A stretch of DNA of 64,000 bases, from NCBI RefSeq assembly GCF_010731755.1, contig NZ_AP022589.1, forward strand, positions 496,001-560,000, read 5' to 3'. Within the stretch, counting starts at the first letter, position 1. Each line of letters begins with the position of its first letter. Source of the DNA: Mycolicibacter minnesotensis (GTDB lineage: Bacteria; Actinomycetota; Actinomycetes; Mycobacteriales; Mycobacteriaceae). Below are positions 33,580-43,552 of this stretch, one piece after another. Below the pieces are notes generated by a model. The model saw only the letters and a list, made by a program, of their open reading frames with translations, was not told the origin of the DNA and did not search any database. A program made the position numbers and the translations under genes.

Positions 33580-34472
33580 GCAGCACCATTCCCTCCGAAG
33601 GCGCCGCCTTGACCGCGGCCGCCCAGTCCAGCGTCCGAGTCGACACGGCAGAAATCTTCGTCACCGACACCGGCGGTGATCGACCCGCGGTCGTCATGCT
33701 TCACGGTGGCGGACCGGGCGCTAACGGGGTATCCAACTACTCCCGCAACATCGACGCACTCGCGCAACGCTTCCGGGTGATCATCCCCGACATGCCCGGT
33801 TACGGACGCTCCACCAAGCACGTCGATCACACCGACCCGTTCGGATTCCTCGCCGAAGCCATCCACGGACTGCTGGACGCGCTGGATCTGCGCACAGCGC
33901 ATCTGGTCGGCAATTCCTACGGCGGCGCCGCGGCCCTGCGGCTGGCGTTGGACCATCCCAGCCGGGTCGGCAAGCTCGTCCTGATGGGACCGGGCGGAAT
34001 CGGGACGACCCGCGGCCTGCCCACCAAGGGACTCAAGAGTCTGCTGGCCTACTACGGTGCCGGCGGACCCAGCAAGGACAAACTCGCCCACTTCATTCGG
34101 ACCTATCTGGTCTACGACGGGACAACCGTGCCTGACGAGTTGATCGATCTGCGCTACCAGGCCTCGCTGGACCCGGAGGTGGTGGCCGACCCGCCCCTGA
34201 GGCGGCCCTCCAACCCACGCACGCTGTGGCGGATGGATCTGACCCGGGACCGGCGGCTCAGGCAGCTGCGCACACCGACGCTGATTCTGTGGGGCCGCGA
34301 CGACAAGGTCAATCGCCCGTCGGGCGGTCCACTGCTGCTGAACCTGATGCCCAACGCCGAGTTGGTCATGACCTCCCACACCGGACACTGGATGCAATGG
34401 GAAAAAGCTGAACTGTTCAACGACCTGGTGTCGGAGTTCCTGTCGGCCACCTCAACCTGGGCACACCGATGA
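33576..34472 (+). CDS. Meta-cleavage product hydrolase (alpha/beta hydrolase, MhpC/HsaD/BphD type)
   Basis: A 298-residue C-C bond hydrolase acting on the ring-opened dioxygenase product to give 2-hydroxypenta-2,4-dienoate and an acid. The oxyanion loop is HGGGPGANG (43-51), the nucleophile Ser114 is in GNSYGGAA, the acid Asp242 or Asp243 in WGRDDKVN, and His271 in TGHWMQWE. All of these are typical of the family. ATG 33576 has GAAGGA upstream and overlaps the monooxygenase stop; the dioxygenase start overlaps its own stop in the same way. Confidence 0.93.
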   Translation: MSSTIPSEGAALTAAAQSSVRVDTAEIFVTDTGGDRPAVVMLHGGGPGANGVSNYSRNIDALAQRFRVIIPDMPGYGRSTKHVDHTDPFGFLAEAIHGLLDALDLRTAHLVGNSYGGAAALRLALDHPSRVGKLVLMGPGGIGTTRGLPTKGLKSLLAYYGAGGPSKDKLAHFIRTYLVYDGTTVPDELIDLRYQASLDPEVVADPPLRRPSNPRTLWRMDLTRDRRLRQLRTPTLILWGRDDKVNRPSGGPLLLNLMPNAELVMTSHTGHWMQWEKAELFNDLVSEFLSATSTWAHR

Positions 34473-35479
34473 CCGGCCGAGCCGACATCTTCGGAAAGGT
34501 CCACCTCGGATATCTCGTGGTTGAGACCGAGAAGTTCAGCGACTGGCGACGTTTCGGGGGCGAAGCGATCGGCATGCACGTCGATGACGCGCTACCGGAT
34601 ACCGTGCGATTCCGGCTGGACGACAACGCGTGCCGATTCCTGCTCCAACGCGGCCCGGCCGAAGACGCGACCGCGCTGGGGTGGCAGGTCGACGACCATG
34701 CCACCTTCGACATCATCGCGTCCCGGGTGAGGGACCACGGCGTTCCGTTGAGCGAGGGCTCCGCCGAGGAGGCCGCCCTGCGGGGCGTGGAACGGTTCGT
34801 CCGATTCCCGGGGCCGAACGGGCTCGTTCAGGAGATCTACGTCGTCGCGCAGCCGGCGGCCCAACCGCTACGCCTGGGGACACGCGGCGGCTTCGTCACC
34901 GGCACGGACGGGATGGGGCACGTAGCCATCGCGACCAAGAAGCCTCATCAGATGCGCGGCTACTACGACACCGTCTTCGATGCGCGGTTGACGGACTACA
35001 TCGACGAGACCATCAACGGCTTGAAGTTCAAGATCCGCTTCCTGCGGGTCAACGAGCGTCATCACAGCGTGGCAATCGCCGCAGTCAATCGCCTGCCGCT
35101 CAATCCCATTCGCACCGCAATCCAGCACTGCAACGTCCAAGTCGCCGATCTCGACGACATGACCGCCGCCTACCAACGGGTCAAGCAGCTGGGCTTCGAC
35201 ATGGCGCTGTCGGTGGGACAACACACCAACGACAAGGAACTGTCGTTCTACGCCGTCACCCCGTCGGGATTCGAGTTCGAACTCGGCTGGAACCCGATCG
35301 TCGTCGACGAGTCCACTTGGGAACCGACCACCCATCAAGGCATCAGCATCTGGGGCCACACATCAGAGGGCCAGACCGTCATCGACATACTGGAGCGCTT
35401 CAAGACCGGTCTGCAATCCACCCTGCGCCGCGAAGAGACGGTGCCCGCGCTTGCCGGCGCCGGCATTGCCGACGGCTGA
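34469..35479 (+). CDS. Extradiol ring-cleavage dioxygenase, type I (VOC fold; HsaC/BphC-like)
   Basis: Fe(II) enzyme of 336 residues that opens a catechol next to the hydroxyls. It has two VOC modules (about 1-135 and 140-300). Metal ligands are His151 (GMGHVAIAT), His220 (AIQHCNVQV) and Glu271 (GFEFELGW); active-site residues His199 (RHHS), His252 (GQHTND) and Tyr261 complete the BphC pattern. E. coli uses a LigB-type enzyme (MhpB) for this step, so this locus pairs an MhpA-like hydroxylase with a BphC-type dioxygenase. The start overlaps the hydrolase stop. The 40-bp gap to the SDR remnant holds nothing clear. Confidence 0.93.
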   Translation: MTGRADIFGKVHLGYLVVETEKFSDWRRFGGEAIGMHVDDALPDTVRFRLDDNACRFLLQRGPAEDATALGWQVDDHATFDIIASRVRDHGVPLSEGSAEEAALRGVERFVRFPGPNGLVQEIYVVAQPAAQPLRLGTRGGFVTGTDGMGHVAIATKKPHQMRGYYDTVFDARLTDYIDETINGLKFKIRFLRVNERHHSVAIAAVNRLPLNPIRTAIQHCNVQVADLDDMTAAYQRVKQLGFDMALSVGQHTNDKELSFYAVTPSGFEFELGWNPIVVDESTWEPTTHQGISIWGHTSEGQTVIDILERFKTGLQSTLRREETVPALAGAGIADG

Positions 35480-35513
35480 ATCGGGTCCACGGTGCCCATG
35501 GCCAGCTCTGGTA

Positions 35514-35675
<162 letters not shown>

Positions 35676-35786
35676 TCAACCAGACGAACAGGTGCTCGAT
35701 CAATGACCCCGAGGCCACCCGAAGTTGATCGCCGGCTCAGGTCGAGAAGCACCCCCTGCGGCACGTCGCGAACGGAGCCTGCCAGG

Positions 35787-38030
35787 TCACAAGCTTTGGC
35801 CAGGCTTGCCCGGGTTACCCGACCCACCCGGCTCACCGCCTAGGTTGAAGCCGCCAGATCCGGGGAAGCCACCGGATCCGGGGGTCGCACCTTCCAGACC
35901 ATTACCCCCGTCGCCGCCGTCGCCGCCTTGGCCGGGGTGGCCATCGTTTCTTGGGAAGCCACCCTGCCCGCCGCTACCGCCAGCACCGCCGCGGCCACCC
36001 TGATTTCCGGCACCGTGGCCTGGCCCTCCTACACCACCGGTCCCGCCGTCGCCTCCACTGCCAGCTCCTCGCCCACCGTTCGGATTGGCGACTATGGAGC
36101 CGTCACGATCGTCGCGGAAGAATATTTGGCCTCCATCGCCTCCGTCTCCGCCCTTCCCACCAGTTCCGCCGTTAGTGCCATTACCGGACTGGGAGGTGGT
36201 CCCGTTCCCACCGTTCCCGCCACGGCCACCATCGCCAGAACCTGTCGTACCGCTGCGGTCGGTACCGCCGATGCCGCCGTTGCCACCATTACCGCCGGGG
36301 CGGCTGCCATCACTTGGGGCGCTGCCTCCGTCCCCGCCATTACCGCCGCTGCCGCCATGCCCGAAGACCTGCGCGGGCAGCCTGCTGTTACCAGATAGAT
36401 GAGTGCCCGGGCCGCCGCTGCCTAGCCCGCCGTCGCCGCCGTTGCCTCCGCTACCGCCCCGCATACCACTTCCAGGTGCTCCATCGCCACCATTGCCGCC
36501 AGCACCTCCGGCGCCACCGATAGTGCCGTTGCCTTCGCCGCCCAGACCGCCGTTACCACCGTTGCCGCCTTGCTGGCCGCTTGAGGCAGACGCGTTCCAT
36601 CCATCACCGCCTCGACCACCGGCGCCACCGATTCCCTTGTAGAGACCTGCTGCGCCGCCGCCACCGACCGTGGGCCGCCCAGCGTCTCCGCCCTGACCAC
36701 CGTTGCCGCCGTCCGGATGTTCGGCTGTGCCATCTGCGCCCACGCCCCCTTGACCGCCCGCACCGCTATCCCCGTTGTCTCCAGCCATGCCGTATTGACC
36801 GTAGGTGGCTGGGCTCAGGCCTAGAAGTCCAAACAGGCCGGAACTGCCACTGGAACCGCCCGCGCCCCCAGCGCCCCCAGCACCTCCGTCGCCGCCCGTT
36901 CCACCTCGGCCGCCGTTACCGTCACCGCCGTTGGCGAAACTTCCAGCTGCCCCCGCGACTCCCGTGCCCCCGCTACCAGCGTTGCCGCCTAGGCCGCCAT
37001 TGCCACCCAGACCCGCATTGCCAAAGAAGATTCCACTTGCGCCGCCCGTGCCACCGTAGCCACCGTAGCCACCGTTGCCACCGCGTTGCCCGAGACCGCC
37101 GTCGGCACCGTTGCCTCCCGCTCCGCCGGAGCCTGCGGCGCCACCTTCGCCGAATAGGAAGCCACCTTGACCACCGCTACCTCCTACCCCGCCGTCTCCG
37201 CCGTTGAGGTGTAGTTCCGTGCCGTCGCCACCGTTCCCGCCATTGCCGCCGTTGCCGCCATTGCCAAAGAGGAAACCACCAGCGCCACCAGCCCCGCCCG
37301 CGCCGCCGCTGCCGCCGAATTGGCCGTCGCCACCGTTGGTGCCGTGGCCACCATTGCCAAAGAGGAACGCAGCGTTGCCGCCGACGCCAGGGGCGCCGTC
37401 GATCGGGCTTGAGCCCTCGGCGGCCGACATGATGGTCGGCGAATCGGAACCGGTCGCCGCAGCGGACCCAGCATTGCCGCCGTTGCCGAAAAGCCATCCG
37501 GCGTTGCCGCCGCTGCCGCTGTAGCCGTAGCCGTGCCCACCATCGCCGAAGAGCAGACCAGCGTTCCCGCCATCAGGGTTGGCCGCTGTTCCCTCAGCAC
37601 CGTTGCCGATCAGGTACTGCCCAGACACCGAGTTGACGAAGCTAGCGAACTGCTGGCCATCTGAACCACTGATCCACGTGTTGATAGTGGTGTGAAGGGG
37701 GTCATAAAAATACTCGTTGAACAGTGCTGCGCCGAAGCTGGGGTCACCCAGATTCACAAGTAGGGCGTCCCAGTTGTCTTGCAGAATCAGGGTGTCCCAT
37801 GCTGCGCCCAGAGCTTCTGAGTCGGCCCACGTCGAAGACTCGAACAGCGTGGCGACCGTATCGATGATCACGTCATCGACGTCGGCCTGCGCGGCGGGCG
37901 CGGTGATCACCGAGGCCACTCCGAACGCCAGGAAGGCGCTCAGCGCGCCCCCGTGCCCCGCTCCGACGCGCCGCAACTTGACGCTGCGCGAAAAGTGACG
38001 TTGTCCACCGACGCTGCGGCGACCGCTCAT
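35787..38030 (-). CDS. PGRS-repeat protein with Sec signal instead of PE domain
   Basis: A 747-residue exported protein from ATG 38030, with AAAGGA seven bases upstream; a longer frame to 38120 is less likely. It begins with a basic stretch and signal peptide ([19 protein letters not shown], cleavage before DVDD). Residues about 50-150 form a unique domain ([20 protein letters not shown], and [18 protein letters not shown]). From about 160 to the end runs a PGRS region of GGxGG/GGN repeats with recurring LFGNGG and FFGN motifs, ending without a C-terminal domain. PE-PGRS proteins normally start with a PE domain secreted by ESX-5; this one appears to use Sec. Function unknown; surface location is likely. 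Confidence 0.85.
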   Translation of the reverse strand: MSGRRSVGGQRHFSRSVKLRRVGAGHGGALSAFLAFGVASVITAPAAQADVDDVIIDTVATLFESSTWADSEALGAAWDTLILQDNWDALLVNLGDPSFGAALFNEYFYDPLHTTINTWISGSDGQQFASFVNSVSGQYLIGNGAEGTAANPDGGNAGLLFGDGGHGYGYSGSGGNAGWLFGNGGNAGSAAATGSDSPTIMSAAEGSSPIDGAPGVGGNAAFLFGNGGHGTNGGDGQFGGSGGAGGAGGAGGFLFGNGGNGGNGGNGGDGTELHLNGGDGGVGGSGGQGGFLFGEGGAAGSGGAGGNGADGGLGQRGGNGGYGGYGGTGGASGIFFGNAGLGGNGGLGGNAGSGGTGVAGAAGSFANGGDGNGGRGGTGGDGGAGGAGGAGGSSGSSGLFGLLGLSPATYGQYGMAGDNGDSGAGGQGGVGADGTAEHPDGGNGGQGGDAGRPTVGGGGAAGLYKGIGGAGGRGGDGWNASASSGQQGGNGGNGGLGGEGNGTIGGAGGAGGNGGDGAPGSGMRGGSGGNGGDGGLGSGGPGTHLSGNSRLPAQVFGHGGSGGNGGDGGSAPSDGSRPGGNGGNGGIGGTDRSGTTGSGDGGRGGNGGNGTTSQSGNGTNGGTGGKGGDGGDGGQIFFRDDRDGSIVANPNGGRGAGSGGDGGTGGVGGPGHGAGNQGGRGGAGGSGGQGGFPRNDGHPGQGGDGGDGGNGLEGATPGSGGFPGSGGFNLGGEPGGSGNPGKPGQSL

Positions 38031-38275
38031 ATACAGGTCCTTTATCCAGCTGGATCCAAAGCCCCAGACACTTCCACCATGACCGGGCTCGTTGTCAGCT
38101 AATAGTGAACAGTTAGCCACGGTTCTACAAGGAATATCACAGTTTTATGGACTTGTCTCCACAGGAACGAGCCGGAGTCGACGTTCAAAGGCCCAGCGGG
38201 CAGTGCGCGGTCCAACGCACCAAGTCGTGATGAAGACACCCAATTCTCGACAAAGTTGCCGCCAGAAGAACAAAA

Positions 38276-38303
38276 CAGGCCAGGGCTTTTAGCCTCTGGC
38301 CTG
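38276..38303 (-). terminator. Intrinsic terminator of tmRNA
   Basis: CAGGCCAG (38276-38283) pairs with CTGGCCTG (38296-38303), extended by GGCT/AGCC inside. On the minus strand it is followed by TGTTTTG, and it lies 10 bp after the tmRNA 3' end. Confidence 0.85.
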
Positions 38304-38312
38304 CTTTGATTC

Positions 38313-38701
38313 TGGTGGAGCTGCCGGGAATCGAACCCGGGTCCTACGGCATTCCCTCAAGACTTCTCCGTGCGCAGTTCGCTATGTCTCTACTTGGATC
38401 TCCCGGTCACGCGAACAAGCCGAGATGACGATCCCAGTCGCTGTTGGTGTCCCGATACATCCCGCGACCGGACGTATAGGTGGATCCCTCTAGTCGATGC
38501 CAGGGTCCGGGCCGAGGGAGCTCCCGGTCTGACAGGCCCGCCTCGCTTAGGCAGCGAGGGCGAAGTCGCTCTGAAGAGCGACCTTAGCCGGCGTAAGTGC
38601 CTTGGCGCTTACTTGTTTACAGCGACGCTTAACGGTGGTCTCCTGCCTGCACCGGCACGCTTCCCTTGATTCGACACACGCAGTCGAAACCTTTCAGCCC
38701 C
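38313..38701 (-). ncRNA. ssrA: Transfer-messenger RNA (tmRNA, SsrA)
   Basis: About 389 nt. The 5' end GGGGCTGAAAGGTTTCGACT pairs with the 3' end CAGCTCCACCA to form the tRNA-like acceptor, and the T arm GGGTTCGATTCCC is intact; CCA is encoded. It rescues stalled ribosomes with SmpB, whose gene is 94 bp upstream on the same strand. The tag frame resumes at GCC 38606, by comparison with the M. tuberculosis layout as I recall it, and ends at TAA 38547. It reads AKALTPAKVALQSDFALAA, 19 residues; the usual mycobacterial tag is ADSHQRDYALAA or similar, 12 residues. The degron end ALAA is conserved. Confidence 0.95.
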
Positions 38702-38795
38702 CTGTCCTGGGTGTTTGCCCACCGGCTTTCGGCGGACACTTCATGGTACGCGGTTCCAACGACTTATCGGCGCCGGTTCATTCCCCCGGCGACGG

Positions 38796-39296
38796 TCACA
38801 TGCCCTTGGCGCGACGCCCCAGTGCCCGGGTCACTTCGCGTTGCGCGTCACGCTTGGCCAGATCCTGGCGCTTGTCGTGGGCTTGCTTGCCGCGCGCCAG
38901 CGCCAATTCGACCTTGACCTTGCCCTCGAAGAAGTACACCGACAGCGGGACCAGGGTGAGGTTGCCGTCGCGAATCTTGCCGATCAGCATGTCGATCTGG
39001 CGCCGGTGCAACAGCAACTTGCGAGTGCGCCGCGGCTCGTGGTTGGTCCAGGTGCCGTGGTGGTATTCGGGGATGTGCATGTTGCGCAGCCACACCTCCC
39101 CGTCGTCGACGGTGGCGAATGCGTCGACCAGCGAGGCTTGACCGGCGCGCAGACTCTTCACCTCGGTGCCCACCAGCGACACCCCGGCCTCGTAGACGTC
39201 GAGAATCGAGTAGTTGTGCCGTGCTTTGCGATTCGACGCGACGATCTGCTTATCGGGCTTCTTGCCCTTGCCCTTGTCCGAGGCCTTCTTAGCCAT
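38796..39296 (-). CDS. smpB: SsrA-binding protein SmpB
   Basis: A 166-residue partner of tmRNA that brings it to stalled ribosomes. The conserved core runs [58 protein letters not shown] and [11 protein letters not shown]; the basic C-terminal tail (ALGRRAKGM) enters the mRNA channel. A GTG one codon upstream directly abuts the ftsX stop, so either start is possible. The Lys-rich N-terminus is longer than in M. tuberculosis. The gene sits between ftsX and ssrA, as in other mycobacteria. Confidence 0.96.
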   Translation of the reverse strand: MAKKASDKGKGKKPDKQIVASNRKARHNYSILDVYEAGVSLVGTEVKSLRAGQASLVDAFATVDDGEVWLRNMHIPEYHHGTWTNHEPRRTRKLLLHRRQIDMLIGKIRDGNLTLVPLSVYFFEGKVKVELALARGKQAHDKRQDLAKRDAQREVTRALGRRAKGM

Positions 39297-39298
39297 CA

Positions 39299-40192
39299 CT
39301 ACCGCCGGACATAAAGCCGAAGCGTCACGTAGGAGGTGGCTGCGGCCATCGCCGCGCCCAGCACCAGCAGGATCGGCGAGATGTAGAGGATGTCGGCGTA
39401 GTCGATCCGTGCGATCAGATGCGCTTGATAGAACTGGCTGAGCGCGTTATCGAGGAACAAGGCCCGCACGACCATCAATCCAACGATCGCGATGATCACA
39501 CCCACCGTCGCAGCCAGCACCGCCTCCACCAGGAACGGCAGCTGCGTGTACCAGCGGCTGGCACCCACCAGGCGCATGATCGAGACCTCGGTCCGCCGGG
39601 TGTAAGCGGCGACTTGAACCATGTTGGCGATCAACAGCACCGCCCCGACCGCCTGCACCAGCGCGACCGCGAAAGCTGCGCTGCTGAGCCCGTCGAGCAC
39701 GGCGAACAGTCGGTCGATCAGCTTCTTCTGGTTGAGCACGCTGAGCACGCCGGGCTGGCCCTGCATTGCGGCGTCGAAATCCTTGCTCTGCTCGGGGTTG
39801 TCCAGCTTGACGATGAACGACGCCGGGAAGGAGTCCTTGCTCGCGACATCCTTGAACTCGGGGAATTTCCGGATAGCGTCGGCGTAGGCATCCTCGGAAT
39901 TGAGGTAGCGGACCGACTTCACGTCGTTGCGGGTCTCGATCTGCTCCCGCAGCGCTTTACAGGCCGGCTGATCGCAGTTCGGGTCATCGGCGGCGATGTC
40001 GGGGTTGAGGAACACCTGCGACTCCACCCGGTCCAGGTAGATGCTGCGGGACTGGTCAGCCAGACGCACCACCAGCAATCCGCCACCGAACAGGCCGATC
40101 GAGATGGCCGTGGTGAGAATCATCGCCACCGTCATGGTGACGTTGCGGCGCAGCCCGGTCAGGACCTCGTTGAACAGGAAACCAAAGCGCAC
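39299..40192 (-). CDS. ftsX: Cell-division protein FtsX
   Basis: Membrane half of the FtsEX complex that activates peptidoglycan hydrolases (RipC in mycobacteria) at division. It is 297 residues from GTG 40192, the exact length of the M. tuberculosis protein as I recall; the longer open frame to 40396 lies in ftsE and is rejected. The first membrane segment is [20 protein letters not shown], then a large extracellular domain with two cysteines ([10 protein letters not shown]), then three C-terminal membrane segments ([13 protein letters not shown] loop). Only 1 bp separates it from ftsE. Confidence 0.96.
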   Translation of the reverse strand: MRFGFLFNEVLTGLRRNVTMTVAMILTTAISIGLFGGGLLVVRLADQSRSIYLDRVESQVFLNPDIAADDPNCDQPACKALREQIETRNDVKSVRYLNSEDAYADAIRKFPEFKDVASKDSFPASFIVKLDNPEQSKDFDAAMQGQPGVLSVLNQKKLIDRLFAVLDGLSSAAFAVALVQAVGAVLLIANMVQVAAYTRRTEVSIMRLVGASRWYTQLPFLVEAVLAATVGVIIAIVGLMVVRALFLDNALSQFYQAHLIARIDYADILYISPILLVLGAAMAAATSYVTLRLYVRR

Positions 40193-40193
40193 G

Positions 40194-40883
40194 TCAGCGG
40201 TCCATTCCGTAGACACCGCGCTGCTCGTCGCGCACCAACCGCCCGAGCGACAGCTCGACGACGCGCTGGCGCATCGAGTCGACGATGTGGTGGTCGTGGG
40301 TCGCCATGAGCACCGTGGTTCCGGTGCGGTTGATCCGCTCCAGCAGATCCATGATGTCCTCACTAGTGTCCGGGTCGAGGTTGCCGGTGGGCTCATCGGC
40401 GATCAGCACCAGTGGCCGGTTGACGAAAGCCCGGGCGATCGCGACACGCTGCTGCTCACCACCGGACAGCTCACCGGGCAGCCGGTTCGCCTTGCCTGAC
40501 AGCCCGACCATCTCCAGAACCTCAGGGACGACCCGGTTGATCATCTCCGGCTTCTTGCCGATCACCTCCAGCGCGAAGGCCACGTTCTCGAACACCGTCT
40601 TCTGCTGCAACAGCCGGAAATCCTGGAACACGCACCCCAGTACCTGGCGCAGGCTGGGGATATGGCGGCCGGCGAGCTTGTTGACGTGGAACTTCGACAC
40701 CTGAATGTCACCCGAGGTGGGTGTCTCCTCGGCCAGCAGCAACCGCATGAACGTGGACTTGCCTGAGCCGGATGGACCGATCAGGAAGACGAACTCGCCT
40801 TTGTCGATCTTGACGCTGACATTGTCGAGCGCCGGACGGGCCGACGACTTGTACTGCTTGGTGACATGGTCGAGCGTGATCAT
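40194..40883 (-). CDS. ftsE: Cell-division ATP-binding protein FtsE
   Basis: Cytoplasmic ATPase of FtsEX, 229 residues from ATG 40883. Walker A is GPSGSGKST (36-44), the signature is [14 protein letters not shown], Walker B is [14 protein letters not shown], and the H-loop is MATHDHH. It drives FtsX conformational change at the septum. The Rv3103c-type proline-rich gene ends 13 bp upstream; gene order prfB, mscS-like, proline-rich, ftsE, ftsX, smpB is the mycobacterial standard. Confidence 0.97.
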   Translation of the reverse strand: MITLDHVTKQYKSSARPALDNVSVKIDKGEFVFLIGPSGSGKSTFMRLLLAEETPTSGDIQVSKFHVNKLAGRHIPSLRQVLGCVFQDFRLLQQKTVFENVAFALEVIGKKPEMINRVVPEVLEMVGLSGKANRLPGELSGGEQQRVAIARAFVNRPLVLIADEPTGNLDPDTSEDIMDLLERINRTGTTVLMATHDHHIVDSMRQRVVELSLGRLVRDEQRGVYGMDR

Positions 40884-40896
40884 CACGGCACGAAGT

Positions 40897-41436
40897 TTAG
40901 CCCGGTGGTGCGACGGGCCCGGGCGGAGCCGACGGCGTCGGCGCGCCGGACGCAGCCGAGGGTGCGGGCTGCCCCGGCACGGGCGGCACCTCGGCGGGCG
41001 GGGGGACCTGCCCCGGCTCCGGGGGTGGGACCGGGCTGGGCGGCGGGCACAGAGGTGGGCAGAACGGGAATCCCGGCACCGGCGACGGCGGCGGCGGTTC
41101 GCCAACCGGCGGCTCCTCGGGCGGGGGCGTCTCGACCGTGGTGGGTGTGGGCGTGACGGTCTCGGTGATGGTCACCGGTGGTTGCTGGAGCCTGGTGCGC
41201 GGCACCCAGGTATAGGCCGGGTCGGGGATGAAACCCGGCGGCACCACCTGTGGGGCGGGTGGCGGCTTCGGTTCCTCACGGTAGGTGCCGTAGACCCACC
41301 ACACCGCGCCGAAAGCGATGATCAGCACCACCGTGGAGGTGCGGACCCGGCCGCCGAACAGGTGCGACGGCCATTTCCATCGGGACTCACCGGCCCGGGC
41401 CGGCGGCTCGTCGGGCTTTCCTACGCGCAGTTTCAT
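40897..41436 (-). CDS. Proline-rich single-pass membrane protein (Rv3103c-like)
   Basis: A 179-residue protein with a basic cytoplasmic N-terminus, one membrane segment ([17 protein letters not shown], residues about 34-50) and a very proline-rich extracellular tail with repeated PPP and PVPPPE stretches and two cysteines (FCPPLCPPP). Function unknown. Its conserved place just upstream of ftsE suggests an envelope or division role (inference). The start overlaps the MscS gene stop in ATGA. Confidence 0.8.
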   Translation of the reverse strand: MKLRVGKPDEPPARAGESRWKWPSHLFGGRVRTSTVVLIIAFGAVWWVYGTYREEPKPPPAPQVVPPGFIPDPAYTWVPRTRLQQPPVTITETVTPTPTTVETPPPEEPPVGEPPPPSPVPGFPFCPPLCPPPSPVPPPEPGQVPPPAEVPPVPGQPAPSAASGAPTPSAPPGPVAPPG

Positions 41437-42335
41437 GGCGTCTGCACCGGCTTCACCTCGCCAGCGGCAGCGACACCGACCGAGGCCAGCGCCTGCACCA
41501 CCTGGATCCGCAACCGTCGTCCCACTTCGAACTGTTTGCCGGGCAGCGTCCGCGCCACCATCCGCAGGTTGACGACGCCGACCTCCAGGCTCTCCACGCC
41601 CATCATCGAGGGCTGGTCCAGCAACAGATCCCGCAGCGGCGCATCGGCCTCGCGGGCGTGCTCACACACTTGGTGCAGCACTTCGTTGACCCGAGTCAGG
41701 TCGGCGCTGCTAGGCACGGGAATGTCGACTACGGCACGCGCCCAGTCCTTGGACAAGTTCAGCGAGCGGACGATGTTGCCGTTGGGGACGGTGAACACCT
41801 CGCCGTTGGGGGTCCGTAGCTTGGTCACCCGCAGCGTCACCTCCTCGACGGTGCCCAGCGCCTCCGTCGGCGCCCCGGTCATCGACAGCTGCACCAGATC
41901 ACCGAAGCCGTATTGCTTTTCGGTGATGATGAAGAATCCGCTGAGGAGGTCTTGCACCAGCTTCTGCGCTCCGAAGCCGATCGCGCCACCTATGACGGCT
42001 GCAGGTCCCACCAACGATCCGATCGGGATGTCGAGGATGGTGGTGATCTGCACGCCGACCACGACGCACAGCAGCACCACCGACACCCAGGAGATCACCG
42101 AGGCGACGGCCTGACGGTGCTTGGACGCCTCCGAACGCACCAGCGCGTCACTGGTGGCAAAACCGTGTTCCAGCCGGCGGGTCACCCGCTGTGCCGTCCA
42201 GGTGATGAAGCGCGAGGCCAGCACCGCCCCGATGAGCAGCAGGACGATCCGCAGTCCCTTGGTGATGACCCATTCACCGATCTCACCGCGCCACAACTCG
42301 CTCCAGCGCTGCCCCGGAGAAAAGGCCAAGGTCAT
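41433..42335 (-). CDS. MscS-family mechanosensitive channel (Rv3104c-like)
   Basis: A 300-residue membrane protein from ATG 42335. There are two to three N-terminal membrane segments and the MscS pore helix region GGAIGFGAQKLVQDLLSGFF (split by Gly/Ala as in MscS), then the beta domain with RTPNGEVFTVPNGNIV and the alpha/beta cytosolic domain. Such channels release solutes on osmotic downshift. The gene lies 5 bp after prfB and overlaps the proline-rich gene by 4 bp. Confidence 0.87.
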   Translation of the reverse strand: MTLAFSPGQRWSELWRGEIGEWVITKGLRIVLLLIGAVLASRFITWTAQRVTRRLEHGFATSDALVRSEASKHRQAVASVISWVSVVLLCVVVGVQITTILDIPIGSLVGPAAVIGGAIGFGAQKLVQDLLSGFFIITEKQYGFGDLVQLSMTGAPTEALGTVEEVTLRVTKLRTPNGEVFTVPNGNIVRSLNLSKDWARAVVDIPVPSSADLTRVNEVLHQVCEHAREADAPLRDLLLDQPSMMGVESLEVGVVNLRMVARTLPGKQFEVGRRLRIQVVQALASVGVAAAGEVKPVQTP

Positions 42336-42340
42336 GAGGG

Positions 42341-43456
42341 TCAGTCCTCTTCCGGCCTGTTGCGCCAGCGGATGCCGGCCTCCAGGAAGCCGTCGATGTC
42401 GCCGTCGAGGACCGCGGCCGGGTTGCCGACCTCGTACTCGGTGCGCAGGTCCTTGACCATCTGGTAAGGGTGCAGCACGTAGGAGCGCATCTGGTTGCCC
42501 CACGAGCTGCCCCCGTCGCCCTTGAGTGCGTCCATCTCGGCGCGTTCTTCGGACCGCTTACGCTCCATGAGCTTGGCCTGCAGCACCCGCATCGCCGAAA
42601 CCTTGTTCTGCAACTGCGATTTCTCGTTCTGACAGGTGACCACGATCCCGCTGGGGATGTGCGTCAGGCGCACCGCGGAGTCGGTGGTGTTCACCGACTG
42701 ACCGCCGGGGCCGCTGGAGCGGTAGACGTCGACGCGGACGTCGCCCTCGGGAATGTCGATGTGGTCGGTGGTCTCCACCACCGGCAACACCTCGACTTCG
42801 GCGAACGAGGTCTGCCGACGCCCCTGGTTGTCGAACGGGCTGATCCGTACCAGCCGGTGGGTGCCTTGTTCCACCGACAGGGTGCCGTAGGCGAAAGGTG
42901 CGTGCACCGCGAACGTCGCGCTTTTGATCCCGGCTTCTTCGGCGTAGGAGGTGTCGAACACCTCGACGCCGTAGTTGTGCTGCTCGGCCCAGCGGATGTA
43001 CATCCGCATCAGCATCTCGGCCCAGTCGGCGGCGTCCACGCCGCCCGCGCCGGAGCGGATCGTGACCAGCGCCTCACGTTCGTCGTACTCACCCGAGAGC
43101 AGGGTGCGGACCTCCAAGGCGTCGATGTCTTCGCGCAGCTTGGCCAGTTCGGCGTCGGCTTCGGCCAGCGCGTCGGCGCCCGCCGAACCTTCTTCCTCAG
43201 CCGCCATCTCATAGAGCACCGGGAGATCGTCGACGCGTTGGCGCAGCCCCTCCACCCGGCGCAACTCGGCCTGGGCGTGTGACAGCTCGCTGGTCACCTT
43301 CTGGGCGCGCGTCTGGTCATCCCACAGATTCGGGTCGGACGCGTCGCGCTCGAGGTCGGCAATACGGCTGCGCAGTCCGTCGACGTCCAGCACCCGCTCC
43401 ACCGTGGTCAAGGTGGTGTCAAGGGCGGCAATGTCGGGCTGGCGGTCAGGTTCCAC
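42341..43456 (-). CDS. prfB: Peptide chain release factor 2
   Basis: Recognises UGA and UAA stop codons and releases the nascent protein. It is about 371 residues from GTG 43456 ([15 protein letters not shown] follows); ATG 43501 upstream is in frame but precedes no conserved sequence. The stop-codon tripeptide SPF is in VRISPFDNQ and the catalytic GGQ in [17 protein letters not shown]. No internal UGA frameshift site is present, unlike E. coli prfB, so the usual autoregulation is absent. It is divergent from fprA, with about 96 bp between the starts. Confidence 0.96.
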   Translation of the reverse strand: MEPDRQPDIAALDTTLTTVERVLDVDGLRSRIADLERDASDPNLWDDQTRAQKVTSELSHAQAELRRVEGLRQRVDDLPVLYEMAAEEEGSAGADALAEADAELAKLREDIDALEVRTLLSGEYDEREALVTIRSGAGGVDAADWAEMLMRMYIRWAEQHNYGVEVFDTSYAEEAGIKSATFAVHAPFAYGTLSVEQGTHRLVRISPFDNQGRRQTSFAEVEVLPVVETTDHIDIPEGDVRVDVYRSSGPGGQSVNTTDSAVRLTHIPSGIVVTCQNEKSQLQNKVSAMRVLQAKLMERKRSEERAEMDALKGDGGSSWGNQMRSYVLHPYQMVKDLRTEYEVGNPAAVLDGDIDGFLEAGIRWRNRPEED

Positions 43457-43552
43457 GTTTGTCGAGGTTACCGGCGACCCTTGGGGTGCGACCTCTAGCA
43501 TCGGGGTTACGCGGGTGCATGCGCGACTTCCGAGCAGAAAGAAGGTTCGAGG

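Noticed and set aside
35928..37524. Several proline-rich plus-strand frames opposite the PGRS gene
   Set aside because: They arise because the complement of GGN/GCC repeats reads as proline-rich. None has a start site or non-repetitive part.
42341..43456. Programmed +1 frameshift in prfB
   Set aside because: The gene is open throughout with no early in-frame TGA or slippery CTTTGA-type site.
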